Assembly: GCF_900129235.1 (NCBI RefSeq) | Contig: NZ_FQUV01000002.1 | Location: forward strand, 310,001 to 374,000 | DNA: 64,000 bases | Origin: Litoreibacter ascidiaceicola | GTDB lineage: Bacteria; Pseudomonadota; Alphaproteobacteria; Rhodobacterales; Rhodobacteraceae | Direction of reading: 5' to 3' | Part shown: positions 9,363 to 19,939 of the stretch, in pieces | How positions within the stretch are numbered: the first letter of the stretch is position 1 | Layout: the number at the start of each line of letters is the position of its first letter | The notes under the pieces: model-generated | Database searches by the model: none | What the model saw: only the letters and a program-made list of their open reading frames with translations | Told to the model about the DNA's origin: nothing | Program-made: the position numbers and the translations under genes

Positions 9363-10490
9363 ATGCGCGCGGACGCTCAGAACAATGTGGATGCTATCGA
9401 GAAATCCCTGGCTTTGTTACGCCAGCGGATGGATTGGGAAACAGCTGCGTACCGCCTTGAAGAGTTCAACGCGCGGGTCGAGGACCCGAACCTTTGGGAC
9501 GATGCCGAGGCAGCCCAAAAGCTGATGCGGGACCGTCAATCACTGGTTGATGCGATCGACAGCTATTCGAGCATGAAGCAAGAGCTGGACGATAATGTCG
9601 AGCTGATCGAGCTTGGTGAGATGGAAGGTGACGCTGATGTCGTCACTGAAGCCGAGATTGCGCTTGTGAAGCTGAAAGAGCGGTCTGCAGCAGCGGAGTT
9701 GGAAGCGCTGCTGAATGGCGAAGCGGATGCCAACGACACATTTCTGGAGATCAACGCCGGGGCAGGGGGCACCGAGAGTTGCGACTGGGCGTCCATGCTG
9801 GCGCGCATGTATACCAGATGGGCTGAAAAGCGTGGCTACAAGGTGGAGCTGCAATCTATGTCGCCGGGTGACGAGGCAGGGATCAAATCCGTAGCCTACA
9901 AAATCAGCGGCCATAACGCATATGGCTGGTTGAAGTCGGAATCAGGCGTGCATCGTCTGGTACGCATTTCGCCATTCGACAGCGCAGCCAAACGGCATAC
10001 GTCGTTTACCTCTGTTTGGGTTTATCCAGTGGTGGACGACAACATCGAAATTGACGTCAACCCGTCTGACATTCGCATTGATACATATCGATCCTCAGGC
10101 GCGGGCGGCCAGCACGTGAACACCACGGATTCAGCCGTACGTATTACCCACGAGCCGACAGGTATCGTCGTGACGTCGTCAGAGAAGTCGCAACACCAGA
10201 ACCGTGATATCGCGATGAAGGCCCTGAAATCCCGCCTCTATCAGATGGAGTTGGACCGCCGGAATGCGGCGATCAACGAAGCGCATGAAAACAAGGGAGA
10301 CGCAGGCTGGGGCAACCAGATCCGGTCCTATGTGTTACAGCCCTATCAGATGGTGAAAGACTTGCGCACCAACCACGAGACGTCAGACACCAAAGGTGTG
10401 CTGGACGGGGATCTTGACGGGTTCATGGGTGCAACGCTTGCGTTAGATGTGTCCGGCAAGTCCCGCGCAGAGGCACAGGCCGAAGACTAA
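9363..10490 (+). CDS. prfB: Peptide chain release factor 2
   Basis: Release factor that reads UGA and UAA and triggers peptide release on the ribosome. The peptidyl-hydrolysis GGQ motif is at residues 248-250 ([10 protein letters not shown]) and the stop-codon recognition tripeptide SPF is at 203-205, which marks RF2 rather than RF1. The length, 375 residues, is normal. The frame is continuous: the region matching the E. coli autoregulatory frameshift (about codons 19-27, LRQRMDWE) has no in-frame UGA, so the usual feedback frameshift is absent here. The ATG follows CAGGACTTTCCTT. Confidence 0.96.
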   Translation: MRADAQNNVDAIEKSLALLRQRMDWETAAYRLEEFNARVEDPNLWDDAEAAQKLMRDRQSLVDAIDSYSSMKQELDDNVELIELGEMEGDADVVTEAEIALVKLKERSAAAELEALLNGEADANDTFLEINAGAGGTESCDWASMLARMYTRWAEKRGYKVELQSMSPGDEAGIKSVAYKISGHNAYGWLKSESGVHRLVRISPFDSAAKRHTSFTSVWVYPVVDDNIEIDVNPSDIRIDTYRSSGAGGQHVNTTDSAVRITHEPTGIVVTSSEKSQHQNRDIAMKALKSRLYQMELDRRNAAINEAHENKGDAGWGNQIRSYVLQPYQMVKDLRTNHETSDTKGVLDGDLDGFMGATLALDVSGKSRAEAQAED

Positions 10491-10497
10491 GCCCGCC

Positions 10498-11973
10498 TTA
10501 GCCACGCGCAGCAGTTCGCCCGCCGATAGCGGTGATCACCGCAGATGTCAGGCAAATCACACAGGCCGCCCATGCAACCTTAATGAAAGCTGCGTTCGAG
10601 GCCGCGGCATGGCCGGGGTCTTGCATAATTTCCCCGAAGGTCGCAGGCCCGTCGGCAGCGCCGTACCCGATTGCCACGACGCTTCCCATAGCCGCGACTG
10701 CGATCAAGCTGGACATGCGGATCACCGCGTTGTTGATACCGGACGCCGTGCCGGTCGCATGTGGTGCGACAGAGCCCATCACAGCAGTCGACAGAGGCGC
10801 CACAACCAAGCCCATACCGATGCCCTGAAGGCACATCGCCGGCATCACGGCCCCCCAAAAATTTTGGGTCGGGATGACCAGTGCAAGTGCCGCGTAACCT
10901 GCGGCCAGCACGAGCGACCCTCCCACAAGCAATGACGCAGGACCGATACGTCCCGCCAACCTGCCGGAAAACCCCGACAGCAGGGCAATAAATACGGAGA
11001 GTGGTGCGTAGGCAGCTGATGTGGTGATTTCTGACTCGCCCCAGCCGCCGATAACAACCATGGGCAGGTACATCAAGATGGCCGAGAAGGCAAAGTAGAT
11101 GCCAAAAGACGCGACGTTGGCGACCGTAAAGCCACTGTTGTGAAAAAGGGATAGTGGCATCATAGGGTGTGGGCTTCGCGCCTCGATGCGCAGAAACACA
11201 AACAGGACGCCTACGCCCGCCAATCCGAGATAAAGGGATGCTTTGGAGACAGCCTCTCCATGTTCGGCACCGCTAAGCGCCCAAGCGATTAATCCAAGAC
11301 CCAAAACCGCCGAAACCCCGCCCGGAATGTCGATGCCACGCTCCGGCTGGCTCGGGTCCTGCTCGATTTTAATGAAAAGGAAGTAGAGGGCGAGCAAACC
11401 CAAGGGTAAGTTAACGGCGAATATCCAGCGCCAGACATCCGGACCGCCAACGGTTAAGGCGACGCCGCCAATGATCGGGCCGAGTGCCGAGGTCACTGCC
11501 GCCGCAGCGGCCCATGTGCCGATCGCCTTCCCCCGTTCTTCTTTCGGGTAGGCACGGCTGATGAGCGCCAGAGAGCCCGGCACCATGAAGGCTGCGCCCA
11601 ACCCTTGTACAGCGCGGGCCGAAATTAGAAAGCTGGCAGTCGGTGCAAAGGCGCAGGCCATCGAGGCAAGCACGAACAGGGCAATGCCGCCGCCAAATAC
11701 CCGTGCAAGGCCCAACCGGTCGCCGGCGGCCCCGCCAACGAGGATCAAGGCGCTTAGGGTGAGCATGTAGGCGTTGGAAATCCACTGCGCTTCAACCAGA
11801 GAAGCCCCGAGTGACATGCGCATCGCAGGAAGTGCGATTGCGACTATAGAGCCGTCAATGAACCCAAGAGAGGACGCAAGAATCGCTGCGGCCAACAGGT
11901 AGGGACGACTTTCGGGTGCGCAAAGAGGTAACGTCCTCGGATCAGATTGGTCCAAGGACGCCTTTTCGACCAT
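10498..11973 (-). CDS. MFS drug exporter, DHA2 (EmrB/QacA-like) family
   Basis: Predicted inner-membrane proton-coupled efflux pump of 491 residues with about 14 hydrophobic segments. The motif after TM2 (GDRLGLARVFGGG) is motif A of the major facilitator superfamily, and the motif C-like GPIIGGVALTVGG is present. SGASLVEAQWISNAYML-type sequence in the first loop is characteristic of the DHA2 group. The substrate cannot be predicted. It converges tightly on prfB with a 7-bp gap and follows the bactofilin gene by only 6 bp on the same strand, so it may be co-transcribed with it. Confidence 0.85.
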   Translation of the reverse strand: MVEKASLDQSDPRTLPLCAPESRPYLLAAAILASSLGFIDGSIVAIALPAMRMSLGASLVEAQWISNAYMLTLSALILVGGAAGDRLGLARVFGGGIALFVLASMACAFAPTASFLISARAVQGLGAAFMVPGSLALISRAYPKEERGKAIGTWAAAAAVTSALGPIIGGVALTVGGPDVWRWIFAVNLPLGLLALYFLFIKIEQDPSQPERGIDIPGGVSAVLGLGLIAWALSGAEHGEAVSKASLYLGLAGVGVLFVFLRIEARSPHPMMPLSLFHNSGFTVANVASFGIYFAFSAILMYLPMVVIGGWGESEITTSAAYAPLSVFIALLSGFSGRLAGRIGPASLLVGGSLVLAAGYAALALVIPTQNFWGAVMPAMCLQGIGMGLVVAPLSTAVMGSVAPHATGTASGINNAVIRMSSLIAVAAMGSVVAIGYGAADGPATFGEIMQDPGHAAASNAAFIKVAWAACVICLTSAVITAIGGRTAARG

Positions 11974-11979
11974 AAGCTT

Positions 11980-12519
11980 CTAGGCTTTTGGTGTTTCAGT
12001 CGAAGCAGGGGCCGGAGAGGCTGCTGGCTTGGCCGCTGGAGCACCACCCGCACCTTTGCTGGCACCCGTATTGAGCGGATCGTCTTGACGTTGAACGGAG
12101 CCTTCAAAGTGGGCACCACTTTCGATCGCGATTGTCTTGTGGATGATATCACCCTCGACACGTGCCGTAGATGTCAGGCGCACCTTCAAACCACGAACAC
12201 GACCAATGACGCGACCGTTGACAACGATGTCGTCAGCGACAATTTCGCCTTTAATCACGGCGGTTTCACCTACTGTCAGCAAGTGGGCGCGAATGTCGCC
12301 CTCCACGTTGCCTTCGACTTGGATGTCGCCTGTTGTCTTCATATTGCCGGTGATCGTCAGGTCTGTCGACAATGACGATGGCGGCGCTTTTGGACGAGGT
12401 GCCGACGCAGAGAAGTCTGGCTTTGGAGCGCTGGAAGACGAGGGGGATGGCTTGGCTGGTGCCGAGCTGTCCTCTGCCGGTTTTGCGCTTGGGTCGTTGA
12501 TTTTGCTTTTAGAAAACAT
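11980..12519 (-). CDS. Bactofilin (polymer-forming cytoskeletal protein)
   Basis: Small cytoskeletal protein of 179 residues that polymerises without nucleotides. A Pro/Ser/Ala-rich N-terminus (1-50) leads into the bactofilin beta-helix core (about 50-140), seen as repeating short strands such as ITGNMKTTGDIQVEGNVEGD and VVNGRVIGRVRGLKV. A Pro/Ala-rich tail follows. Its start overlaps the end of the upstream M23 peptidase gene by 11 nt, so the two are likely translationally coupled. Known bactofilin systems (BacA/LmdC, CcmA/Csd1) pair the filament with an M23 peptidase to localise wall cutting, which is the likely role here by inference. Confidence 0.9.
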   Translation of the reverse strand: MFSKSKINDPSAKPAEDSSAPAKPSPSSSSAPKPDFSASAPRPKAPPSSLSTDLTITGNMKTTGDIQVEGNVEGDIRAHLLTVGETAVIKGEIVADDIVVNGRVIGRVRGLKVRLTSTARVEGDIIHKTIAIESGAHFEGSVQRQDDPLNTGASKGAGGAPAAKPAASPAPASTETPKA

Positions 12520-13855
12520 CGCGTCCTGCCTTGATATAGGTCATCGGGTTGACCGGAGTTCCGTTGAGACGGACCTCGTAGTGAAGATGGGTGCCGGTGA
12601 CACGGCCAGTGGCTCCCATATCACTGATACGGTCCCCACGCGATACCCTTTGACCGACTTTTACACGAATATTCGAGTTATGGGCATAGCGGGTTTCAAT
12701 ACCAAAGGCGTGTTTGATCTTCACAAGGCGGCCGTAGCCCGATTGCCAGCCTGCGTGAGTCACAACTCCGTCAGCGGTTGCATAGATCGGTGTACCACGT
12801 GAGCCGGCAAAATCGACGCCTGCATGCATCCGGCGACCAGCCCCTTTCGGGTCTTTGCGATAGCCGAAGGGCGACGTGAAACGGAAGGCGGCTTTGACCG
12901 GCATCGCTACGGGCGATTTGTCGGCTGCGATGCGGAACAGGTTGATGCGGTCCAGCTCTTTGAGCAAGCGGTTCGCGCGGGTGGATGTCTTGTCGGTTAT
13001 AGTACCGCCACCGGATGTGGACATTGTTGCGGGCAGAAGCGGACCGCCTTGGCCGGAATATCCGCGGCGCACTTCGCGCAGGATGCTCTCGGTCGGCATT
13101 CCTGCAGCGCGGAACATTTTATCAAGCGGCTCCAAGGATACAGTGACTGCTTCCTCCAGCCGGGTAAAAATCTGCTCGTTGCGGTCTTCATTCATCTTCA
13201 GCGTGAAGCGCAGTTCAGCGGCGGTATCAATAGCATCTTGGGCGTCGCGGGCAATCTGGTCACGCTCTGCGGCTGTTTGCTCCAAAGCTTCGGTCAGGAA
13301 CGAAACCGAGCCGTCAGTGCTTTTGGCGCGTGCAAGAAGAGGGGCGTTGGGATCGCCATCGGCGTTGATCTGCGCCAGCAGGACTTCCGACTCGTCACGG
13401 GCTGCGTCGCGATCTTTCATGGTTTTGCGCAACGTCGTCTGGATCACCTCGATACCGGTTTCCAGTTCGTTGCGACGGTCTTCGGAAGCAAGTAGGGACG
13501 ACTGCATCTCCGATATTTGTTCAAGCGCCACGTAGAAACGTGCATGGGCCGCCGAGGCTTCGACGGCGCGGTCATCGCGTTCGTTGGACAGAGCGTTCAA
13601 ACGGGCCTCGTAAATCGCGCGCTCGCGCTGCGCTTGCTCACGGGCATTGCCAGAGCTGATCGTGTCCATCAGGAAAATTGCGGTAACGACAAACGTCCAG
13701 CATGCGATTGCAGCGCCACCAAGGACGATCCCCGCCTGCATGGTCGGGCGCAAGCGAATGAAGCGCGTACCTTCTTCCGATTTCAGAAAGAGGCGTTGTT
13801 CAGGCAACTTGCGTTCAAGTGCATGATCTAGTGCGCTGAAAAGGCGTGTTTTCAC
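12509..13855 (-). CDS. M23 family (LytM) metallopeptidase with N-terminal membrane anchor and coiled coil
   Basis: Predicted envelope peptidoglycan endopeptidase of 448 residues. It has a short cytoplasmic tail, one transmembrane helix (about 42-66), a long coiled coil (about 70-215) and a C-terminal LytM domain from about 325. Zinc/active-site motifs are HAGVDF (HxxxD) and HLHYE (HxH), so it looks catalytically intact. The start is GTG at 13855 with GGGAAA upstream. The cytoplasmic N-terminus followed by a TM segment is the layout of LmdC-type enzymes that bind bactofilins, and the bactofilin gene overlaps its 3' end. Confidence 0.88.
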   Translation of the reverse strand: MKTRLFSALDHALERKLPEQRLFLKSEEGTRFIRLRPTMQAGIVLGGAAIACWTFVVTAIFLMDTISSGNAREQAQRERAIYEARLNALSNERDDRAVEASAAHARFYVALEQISEMQSSLLASEDRRNELETGIEVIQTTLRKTMKDRDAARDESEVLLAQINADGDPNAPLLARAKSTDGSVSFLTEALEQTAAERDQIARDAQDAIDTAAELRFTLKMNEDRNEQIFTRLEEAVTVSLEPLDKMFRAAGMPTESILREVRRGYSGQGGPLLPATMSTSGGGTITDKTSTRANRLLKELDRINLFRIAADKSPVAMPVKAAFRFTSPFGYRKDPKGAGRRMHAGVDFAGSRGTPIYATADGVVTHAGWQSGYGRLVKIKHAFGIETRYAHNSNIRVKVGQRVSRGDRISDMGATGRVTGTHLHYEVRLNGTPVNPMTYIKAGRDVF

Positions 13856-14029
13856 AGTTCTATTTCCCGTTTTCCCCAGACATCAAAGCTGACTGCGGGT
13901 CCCCACCGTTCTGTCAACTTGGAGTTGCTTAAACTTTGAGCGTAAACCACGCAACAATTAAGCCGACGGATGTGACAACCTGCGTCATTTCCGCGTGTTT
14001 TTGGCGGTATCTTGCCGATAGCGGCGCAT

Positions 14030-14848
14030 TCAGGGTTTTTGCTGATCAACCAAAGGCCAGTAAAAGTCGGGCGCGATCCCCGCTTCGGCACGTTTTTCCT
14101 CGTTGAATGGTGGCTTTAGCTGACCATGAAAGTAGCGCCGGACAAGCATGTGAAATGTCGGTGTCGGATCCAGATTTTCGCGACCGCAAAGGAAGTGAAA
14201 CCATCGCGATCCGTATGCGACATGGGCCACTTCTTCGGAGTAGATGACATCCAGTGCGTCGACGGCAGCGTGATCCTTGGCCTGTTTGAACAGCTTGATC
14301 ATGCCCGGCGTCACGTCCAATCCTCGCGCTTCTAATACCATCGGTACAACGGCAAGACGCCCCATGATATCCTTCGCGGTTTCGCTGGCCGACATCCACA
14401 TACCCGCATGTGCCGGCAACGCGCCGTAGTGGCTTTCGCGAGCTTCAAGACAGTCCGCCATCAGGTTGAAATGCTTGGATTCATCGTCGGCGGCCTGAAC
14501 CCAGTCGTCGTAGAAGCCCATCGGGAAATCCACATCAGGGAAGCGGGCGATAATGTCCCAATGCAAGTCTACGGCGTTAAGCTCGATATGCGCGATGGCG
14601 TGCAACATTGCGATGCGACCCTCCGGCGTTCCGGGTTTGCGCTGTGCGACGTCACGGGGGCTCAACAATTCAGGTTTTGACGGGCGTGCGGGCATATCGG
14701 GTGGTTGCGCTATGCCCAACTCGATCTCTCGGCCATCCTTGCGCGTTGTTCGCCATTCTTCAGCAAAGCGGCGCGAGAGCGCGGTCTTCTGGCGCGGATC
14801 AGCCGTGTTGAGCACCGCGACCGCCATCTCGCGCAAGCTCATGCTCAT
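14030..14848 (-). CDS. Ferritin-like DUF455 family protein
   Basis: DUF455 (PF04305) protein of 272 residues with a predicted ferritin-like four-helix bundle. Likely metal-ligand motifs are visible: AIAHIELNA, DDESKHFN (ExxH) and SEEVAHV (ExxH), consistent with a di-iron site. Some relatives act as MiaE-like hydroxylases, but the function of this branch is not established. Its ATG overlaps the stop of the bcp gene (ATGA at 14848-14845), so it is probably translated with the peroxiredoxin, which fits an oxidative-stress context by inference. About 174 bp of non-coding DNA follow its stop. Confidence 0.75.
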   Translation of the reverse strand: MSMSLREMAVAVLNTADPRQKTALSRRFAEEWRTTRKDGREIELGIAQPPDMPARPSKPELLSPRDVAQRKPGTPEGRIAMLHAIAHIELNAVDLHWDIIARFPDVDFPMGFYDDWVQAADDESKHFNLMADCLEARESHYGALPAHAGMWMSASETAKDIMGRLAVVPMVLEARGLDVTPGMIKLFKQAKDHAAVDALDVIYSEEVAHVAYGSRWFHFLCGRENLDPTPTFHMLVRRYFHGQLKPPFNEEKRAEAGIAPDFYWPLVDQQKP

Positions 14849-15306
14849 GTGGATTGCACCGCTTCGAGTACCGCTTCAACATGCCCGGGCACGCGAACCT
14901 TGCGCCATTCTTGCAGGATTTTGCCATCACTGCCGATCAAAAAAGTCGAGCGCTCGATGCCCATGAAGGTTTTCCCGTACATGCTCTTCTCTTTCCACAC
15001 TCCGTATTGTTTGCAGACATCCCCTTCTGCATCTGAGGCGAGGATGACGCCCAGAGAATGTTTGTCGCGGAACTTGTCATGCTTCGCGGCCGTGTCTTTG
15101 GAAACACCGATGACTTCGCATCCTGCCTCCTTGAAAGCTTGCAATTGTTCGGTAAACCCGATGGCTTGCTTGGTGCAGCCCGGCGTGTCGTCCTTCGGAT
15201 AGAAGTACAGAACAACCTTCGAGGGCTGGAGCGTGGAAAGCGTGACGGTATCGCCACCATCACGAGGAAGGGTGAAGTCGGGGGCAAGCTCGCCAATTTG
15301 TGTCAT
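14845..15306 (-). CDS. bcp: Thioredoxin-dependent peroxiredoxin, Bcp/PrxQ family
   Basis: Cytoplasmic thiol peroxidase of 153 residues that reduces peroxides. The peroxidatic cysteine is C44 in YPKDDTPGCTKQA. The position five residues later, where E. coli Bcp has its resolving cysteine, is isoleucine; other cysteines are C63 and C98, so it is either 1-Cys or uses an atypical partner. The start at 15306 is chosen because it gives the standard N-terminus (MTQIGELAPDFTLP) with AAGGA 9 nt upstream; the longer frame to 15495 is not homologous-looking. It is divergent from the AsmA-like gene and coupled to the DUF455 gene downstream. Confidence 0.92.
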   Translation of the reverse strand: MTQIGELAPDFTLPRDGGDTVTLSTLQPSKVVLYFYPKDDTPGCTKQAIGFTEQLQAFKEAGCEVIGVSKDTAAKHDKFRDKHSLGVILASDAEGDVCKQYGVWKEKSMYGKTFMGIERSTFLIGSDGKILQEWRKVRVPGHVEAVLEAVQST

Positions 15307-15419
15307 AGGGCTTTGTCCTTTGATGTCGATTTGATGTGTCGTCGAGAGTAGGGCGCTGTATGTAAAGATAAAGGGGCGAGTACAACTGTCTGAGGGCCCC
15401 GACCGAAAGACGAGGTGGC

Positions 15420-18400
15420 ATGGCCGACGACGCCACGCAAATCGAGGAAGATTCGCTCCCCCCCGAGGCAGAGGCCGAAGGGGGCGATACCGCACAACCT
15501 CCTCGCACCAAGTGGCGCCACCGCAAGCCGGGGGCGGTCATGATGTTTTTCTCGGTGTTTGGCACGCTTCTGACATTCACGTTTTTCCTTGTGATCATTG
15601 CCTTACTATCGGTGATGGGCCGCAGTATTGAGCTGCCGCAATGGGCCGTCGAGCAGGTTGAGCAACGCTTGAACACCGAGCTGGACGGGGAACGGATCGC
15701 CTTGGCCACGATTGCGGTCGGATTGCGGGACGACGCGTACCGCCCGACAGTCGATTTCACCGGTATCGAAGTCTACAATGCGGGCGGCGCACCGATACTG
15801 GCATTGCCTAAACTGCGCAGCAAGCTCGACACGTCCGAGTTGCTGCTTGGTCGCATCAAACTTGAAACGGTCGAAGTTCAGGGCGCTATCCTTGAGTTGA
15901 ACCGCAACGAGAACGGTCAGATCGAACTTGCCTTTGGCACCCAGATGGGTGGCGCTCAGGTCAAGGCCGGGTCGATGGCCGAGGTGATGAAGCAGATTGA
16001 TGACTGGCTTGATGCGCCGTGGATGGAAGAGATGGAAGAGGCGAGCGCTGAGGCGTTGACGATCCGGCTGTCTGATCAGCGCACTGGCGAGGTTACAATT
16101 GTCGAGCAGGGGCAGTTGAAGCTGACCAATGGCGACAATGTGATCGGTCTGAATGTTGCCTTTGACCTTGACCAGCCCAGTGGCCCGCCCGCGCGGCTGT
16201 TTTTTTCTGCCGATAAAGCCAAAGGCTCCGAAGGGGCACGGCTTGTCGGGAAGTTCAATGATTTGCGCGCTCGTGACCTAGCGGCCCAAATCGGAGCGCT
16301 GAACTTTCTTAACGTGTTGGATGCGCCCGCTTCCGGTTCGCTGACGGCTGAAATTGATGCGGCGGGACAAGTCGTCGGATTGGCTGGAACCTTGGACCTT
16401 GCCAAAGGGGCGTTGCGCCCGACAGAGCAGGCGAAGCCGGTGCCTTTCAATTCCTCTAAAAGCTATATCCGGTACGAAGCGGCTACGGGGCGCTTGATCT
16501 TTGATCAGATTGCACTGGACTCCCCACAGCTTCGACTAAGTGCCACCGGCCATGCCGATCTGCTCGATTTTAAGGCGGGTATCCCGCAAACTCTTTTGGG
16601 GCAGTTTCGCTTTACGAATGTCCGTCTTGCACCCGAAGGAATGTTCGAAGCCCCGGTGACCTTCAAGGAAGGTGCGCTGGATTTGCGCTATCGTCCGGCG
16701 GAGCTTGCGCTGGATATAGGCCAGTTGGTGCTGCGCAACGAAGGGGCGGAGCTGGTGGCGGAAGGATCAGTTGACGTGTTGCCAGCGGGGTGGTCGGTTG
16801 CCCTTAATGCTGGAATCGACGAGATAGACCATGTCCGTCTGATGGCCTTGTGGCCAGAGAACGCGGTGGACAAAACGCGTGAATGGTTGATCAAGAACAT
16901 CGAGGGCGGGCGTGTGAAGCATGCCCATGCCGCACTTCGCGTTGTCCCGGAAGAACCCGTTAAGGCCGCCGTTAGCTTCGATTTTGAAGAGGCGAAGGTG
17001 AGTTACCTGAAGACCTTGCCACCGATTGAGGGCGCACATGGTTTTGCATCCATATCAGGCAACTCCTTTAACCTCAGCGTGACGGAGGGGCTAATCACTG
17101 CCCCCAGCGGCGGTGCATTGCAGGCCGGCGGGTCGGTTATGCAAATCCCGGATATGGCAGCTAAGCCTGCTGTCGCGGTCTTTGATCTAACGTTGGACGG
17201 ACCGCTGCCCGCCGCACTTTACTTGTTGGATATGGAGCCGTTCGAGTTCCTGTCTAAATCCGACCTTTCCCCCGACGTGGCAACCGGAAGCGCGATCGTC
17301 TCCACACGGTTGACGGTTCCACTTGAGCCGAAGGTCGAAGTCGAGGACGTCGGCTACGTGGTCTCGGCAGAGGTGAGCGATGTTGTATCGGAGACCCTGA
17401 TCAAAGGACGTGTGTTGCGCTCTGACAATATGGAGGTGTCTGCAGGCGATGGTGCCTTGTCGATTGAGGGGAAGGGCACAATTGATGGCATCCCGATGGA
17501 TGTCGTCTGGTCTCGCAAAATCGGCAAAGGAACCGGAAAAACCAGTAAGGTCGACGGCAGCATCGAACTGTCATCCCGCATGCTTGAGGCGTTTAACGTC
17601 GGTCTGCCCAAGGGCAGCGTGTCGGGGAAAGGATCTGCTAAAATGGAGATCCAGCTCGCGAAAGGGGCGGCACCGCAAGCGAAGCTGACCTCGGACCTCA
17701 GAGGCGTCGGATTGTCCATTCCGGCATTGGGGTGGGCGAAATCCCGCGCCTCCAAAGGTTCGTTGAGCTTGGATTTGACCATGGGCGACACGCCAAAGGT
17801 CAATGATGTGCGTGTTCAGGTCAGCGGTCTGGATGCGCGCGGCTCTGTTTCGTTGAAACCCAATGGCGGCGGACTTGATAAGGCCGTGTTCACGCCGCTT
17901 AAAGTTGCCGGGCGTCTCAACTCGCAGGTCGAGATCGTCGGGCGCGGGGCGAACCGGCAACCGTTGGTGGTGATCAAGGGCGGAACGATCGACATTCGCA
18001 AGTTTGGCGTCACGACCGGAGGGAGCAGTGCGGGCGGCCCACCACTGGAATTCGCGCTCGACAGATTGGTGGTGACCGATACCATCGCGATGGATCAGTT
18101 CCGCGGAAGCTTTCGCAATGACAGGGGGATCGACGGCACCTTCAAAGCGAACCTGAACGGCAAGGCTGCAATTTCAGGCACGGTTATCCCAACGGGAAAA
18201 GGGCCAGCGGTGCGCATCATATCGGACAACGGGGGCAGGGTCATATCTGCGACAGGCATCCTGCAAAACGTGAATGGTGGGGAGATGTCATTGACGTTGC
18301 AGCCTAATGGGAAGCCGGGTCAGTTCGACGGCGCGCTTAAGATTACCAATACACGCGTGAAAAAGGCTCCGGCGTTGGCAGATTTGTTGTCCGCGATTAG

Positions 18401-18782
18401 CGTGATTGGCCTGCTTGAACAGCTGACCGGAGATGGCATTCTGTTCACCAACACCGAAGCACGTTTTTTGTTGACGCCGGGCGGTGTGACGCTCAGAAGC
18501 TCGTCCGCCGTCGGGCCTTCGATGGGGATCACGATGGACGGAATTTACAACACGGGAACGCGGCGAATGGATATGCGCGGAGTGGTTTCCCCGATCTATG
18601 CGGTGAATGGCCTGTTTGGAGCGTTATTCGCACCTCGAAAGGGCGAAGGACTATTCGGTTTCAACTATACACTTAAAGGATCGGCGGACGGGCCGAAGGT
18701 GGGTGTGAATCCCTTGTCAGTCCTAACGCCGGGCATCTTCCGGGAGATATTCCGCCAGCCGCCTCCAAAATTACAAAACTGA
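15420..18782 (+). CDS. AsmA/YhdP-like large envelope protein (DUF3971 type)
   Basis: Very large (1120 residues) envelope protein with a charged cytoplasmic N-terminus, one transmembrane helix at about 40-65 and a long periplasmic region rich in beta-strands. Near the C-terminus the stretch [20 protein letters not shown] is typical of AsmA-like C-terminal domains. AsmA/TamB/YhdP proteins are thought to bridge the periplasm and move phospholipids to the outer membrane, so lipid transport is the likely role by family. The start at 15420 lies on the other side of a 113-bp divergent region from bcp. queA follows after 10 bp, so co-transcription is likely. Confidence 0.82.
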   Translation: MADDATQIEEDSLPPEAEAEGGDTAQPPRTKWRHRKPGAVMMFFSVFGTLLTFTFFLVIIALLSVMGRSIELPQWAVEQVEQRLNTELDGERIALATIAVGLRDDAYRPTVDFTGIEVYNAGGAPILALPKLRSKLDTSELLLGRIKLETVEVQGAILELNRNENGQIELAFGTQMGGAQVKAGSMAEVMKQIDDWLDAPWMEEMEEASAEALTIRLSDQRTGEVTIVEQGQLKLTNGDNVIGLNVAFDLDQPSGPPARLFFSADKAKGSEGARLVGKFNDLRARDLAAQIGALNFLNVLDAPASGSLTAEIDAAGQVVGLAGTLDLAKGALRPTEQAKPVPFNSSKSYIRYEAATGRLIFDQIALDSPQLRLSATGHADLLDFKAGIPQTLLGQFRFTNVRLAPEGMFEAPVTFKEGALDLRYRPAELALDIGQLVLRNEGAELVAEGSVDVLPAGWSVALNAGIDEIDHVRLMALWPENAVDKTREWLIKNIEGGRVKHAHAALRVVPEEPVKAAVSFDFEEAKVSYLKTLPPIEGAHGFASISGNSFNLSVTEGLITAPSGGALQAGGSVMQIPDMAAKPAVAVFDLTLDGPLPAALYLLDMEPFEFLSKSDLSPDVATGSAIVSTRLTVPLEPKVEVEDVGYVVSAEVSDVVSETLIKGRVLRSDNMEVSAGDGALSIEGKGTIDGIPMDVVWSRKIGKGTGKTSKVDGSIELSSRMLEAFNVGLPKGSVSGKGSAKMEIQLAKGAAPQAKLTSDLRGVGLSIPALGWAKSRASKGSLSLDLTMGDTPKVNDVRVQVSGLDARGSVSLKPNGGGLDKAVFTPLKVAGRLNSQVEIVGRGANRQPLVVIKGGTIDIRKFGVTTGGSSAGGPPLEFALDRLVVTDTIAMDQFRGSFRNDRGIDGTFKANLNGKAAISGTVIPTGKGPAVRIISDNGGRVISATGILQNVNGGEMSLTLQPNGKPGQFDGALKITNTRVKKAPALADLLSAISVIGLLEQLTGDGILFTNTEARFLLTPGGVTLRSSSAVGPSMGITMDGIYNTGTRRMDMRGVVSPIYAVNGLFGALFAPRKGEGLFGFNYTLKGSADGPKVGVNPLSVLTPGIFREIFRQPPPKLQN

Positions 18783-18792
18783 GACAGCATTT

Positions 18793-19830
18793 ATGAAATT
18801 GAGCGATTTCGACTTCGACCTGCCAGAGCAGCTGATTGCGACACGCCCTGCGGTGCCGCGCAGTGCGTCCAAGCTGCTGGTCGCGACACCTGACCGGATC
18901 GAGGACCGCGTGGTCACCGATCTTGTCGATTACCTGAATGCGGGCGACGTGCTGGTCTTGAATGATACGAAGGTCATTCCCGCGCGTCTGTTTGGCCACA
19001 GGGAGCGGGCTGGAAATATCTCGAAGATGGAGGTCACGCTGTTGTCACCCACCACGGATGGACGTTGGCGGGCGTTGGTAAAACCACTTCGAAAAGTTCG
19101 TGACGGAGAAGCGATTACGTTTGCGGCAGGACTTGAGGCAGAGGTTTTGTCCCGCACCGACGGGCAAGCGGTTTTGGGGTTCAATCTGGAAGGTCAGGCG
19201 TTCGATGATGCGCTGGCGATTGCGGGACAAATGCCATTGCCACCCTACATCGCAGCCAAGCGTGCCGCAGATGCGCAAGACAAGACGGATTATCAAACTG
19301 TCTTTGCCAAGACTTCCGGTGCCGTTGCGGCGCCGACGGCTTCTTTGCATTTTGATGATGATCTTCTAAGTCGGTTGACCGAAATTGGCGTCGAATTCGT
19401 ACACGTGACCTTGCATGTCGGGGCAGGCACATTTCTTCCGGTGAAGGTCGATGATGTTAAAACCCACAAGATGCATGCTGAATGGGGGCAGGTGTCCAAA
19501 CATGCTGCCGAGCGGATCAATGCCGCCAAAGCCGAAGGACGGCGGGTGATCCCTGTCGGCACAACCGCGCTCCGGCTGATTGAAAGCGCAGCTACGTCAA
19601 ACAGAGTAATCGCGCCATGGCAGGGGGAGACAGAAATCTTCATATACCCGGGATATGCGTTTCGGATTGCAGATGCACTGATGACAAATTTCCACCTGCC
19701 AAAGTCTACTCTGATGATGCTGGTATCGGCATTGATGGGGCAGGAGCGGGTGCGGCAGATATACGACCACGCCATCTCGCAGGAGTATAGATTCTTTTCC
19801 TACGGGGATTCATCGTTGTTGTTGCCATAG
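18793..19830 (+). CDS. queA: S-adenosylmethionine:tRNA ribosyltransferase-isomerase
   Basis: Transfers and isomerises the ribosyl group of SAM onto 7-aminomethyl-7-deazaguanine in tRNA, making epoxyqueuosine at the wobble base. At 345 residues it is full length. Family signatures include the N-terminal [44 protein letters not shown] and the C-terminal [17 protein letters not shown]. It lies 10 bp after the AsmA-like gene. No other queuosine gene (tgt, queG) is in the window. Confidence 0.96.
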   Translation: MKLSDFDFDLPEQLIATRPAVPRSASKLLVATPDRIEDRVVTDLVDYLNAGDVLVLNDTKVIPARLFGHRERAGNISKMEVTLLSPTTDGRWRALVKPLRKVRDGEAITFAAGLEAEVLSRTDGQAVLGFNLEGQAFDDALAIAGQMPLPPYIAAKRAADAQDKTDYQTVFAKTSGAVAAPTASLHFDDDLLSRLTEIGVEFVHVTLHVGAGTFLPVKVDDVKTHKMHAEWGQVSKHAAERINAAKAEGRRVIPVGTTALRLIESAATSNRVIAPWQGETEIFIYPGYAFRIADALMTNFHLPKSTLMMLVSALMGQERVRQIYDHAISQEYRFFSYGDSSLLLP

Positions 19831-19939
19831 GCTTTGACGCGCGTGAACCTTGCAGCGTCGGTGATAGGGGGCTATGCGCCCTGATGTTCAGCTATCCCAG
19901 CACAAACTTCTTAGCCCTTTTCAGGATTTGGATCGAAAT

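Noticed and set aside
13856-14029. Gene in the 174-bp gap before the M23 peptidase
   Set aside because: No coding-like frame with a start and ribosome-binding site was seen; only a weak TTGACA on the minus strand without a good -10.
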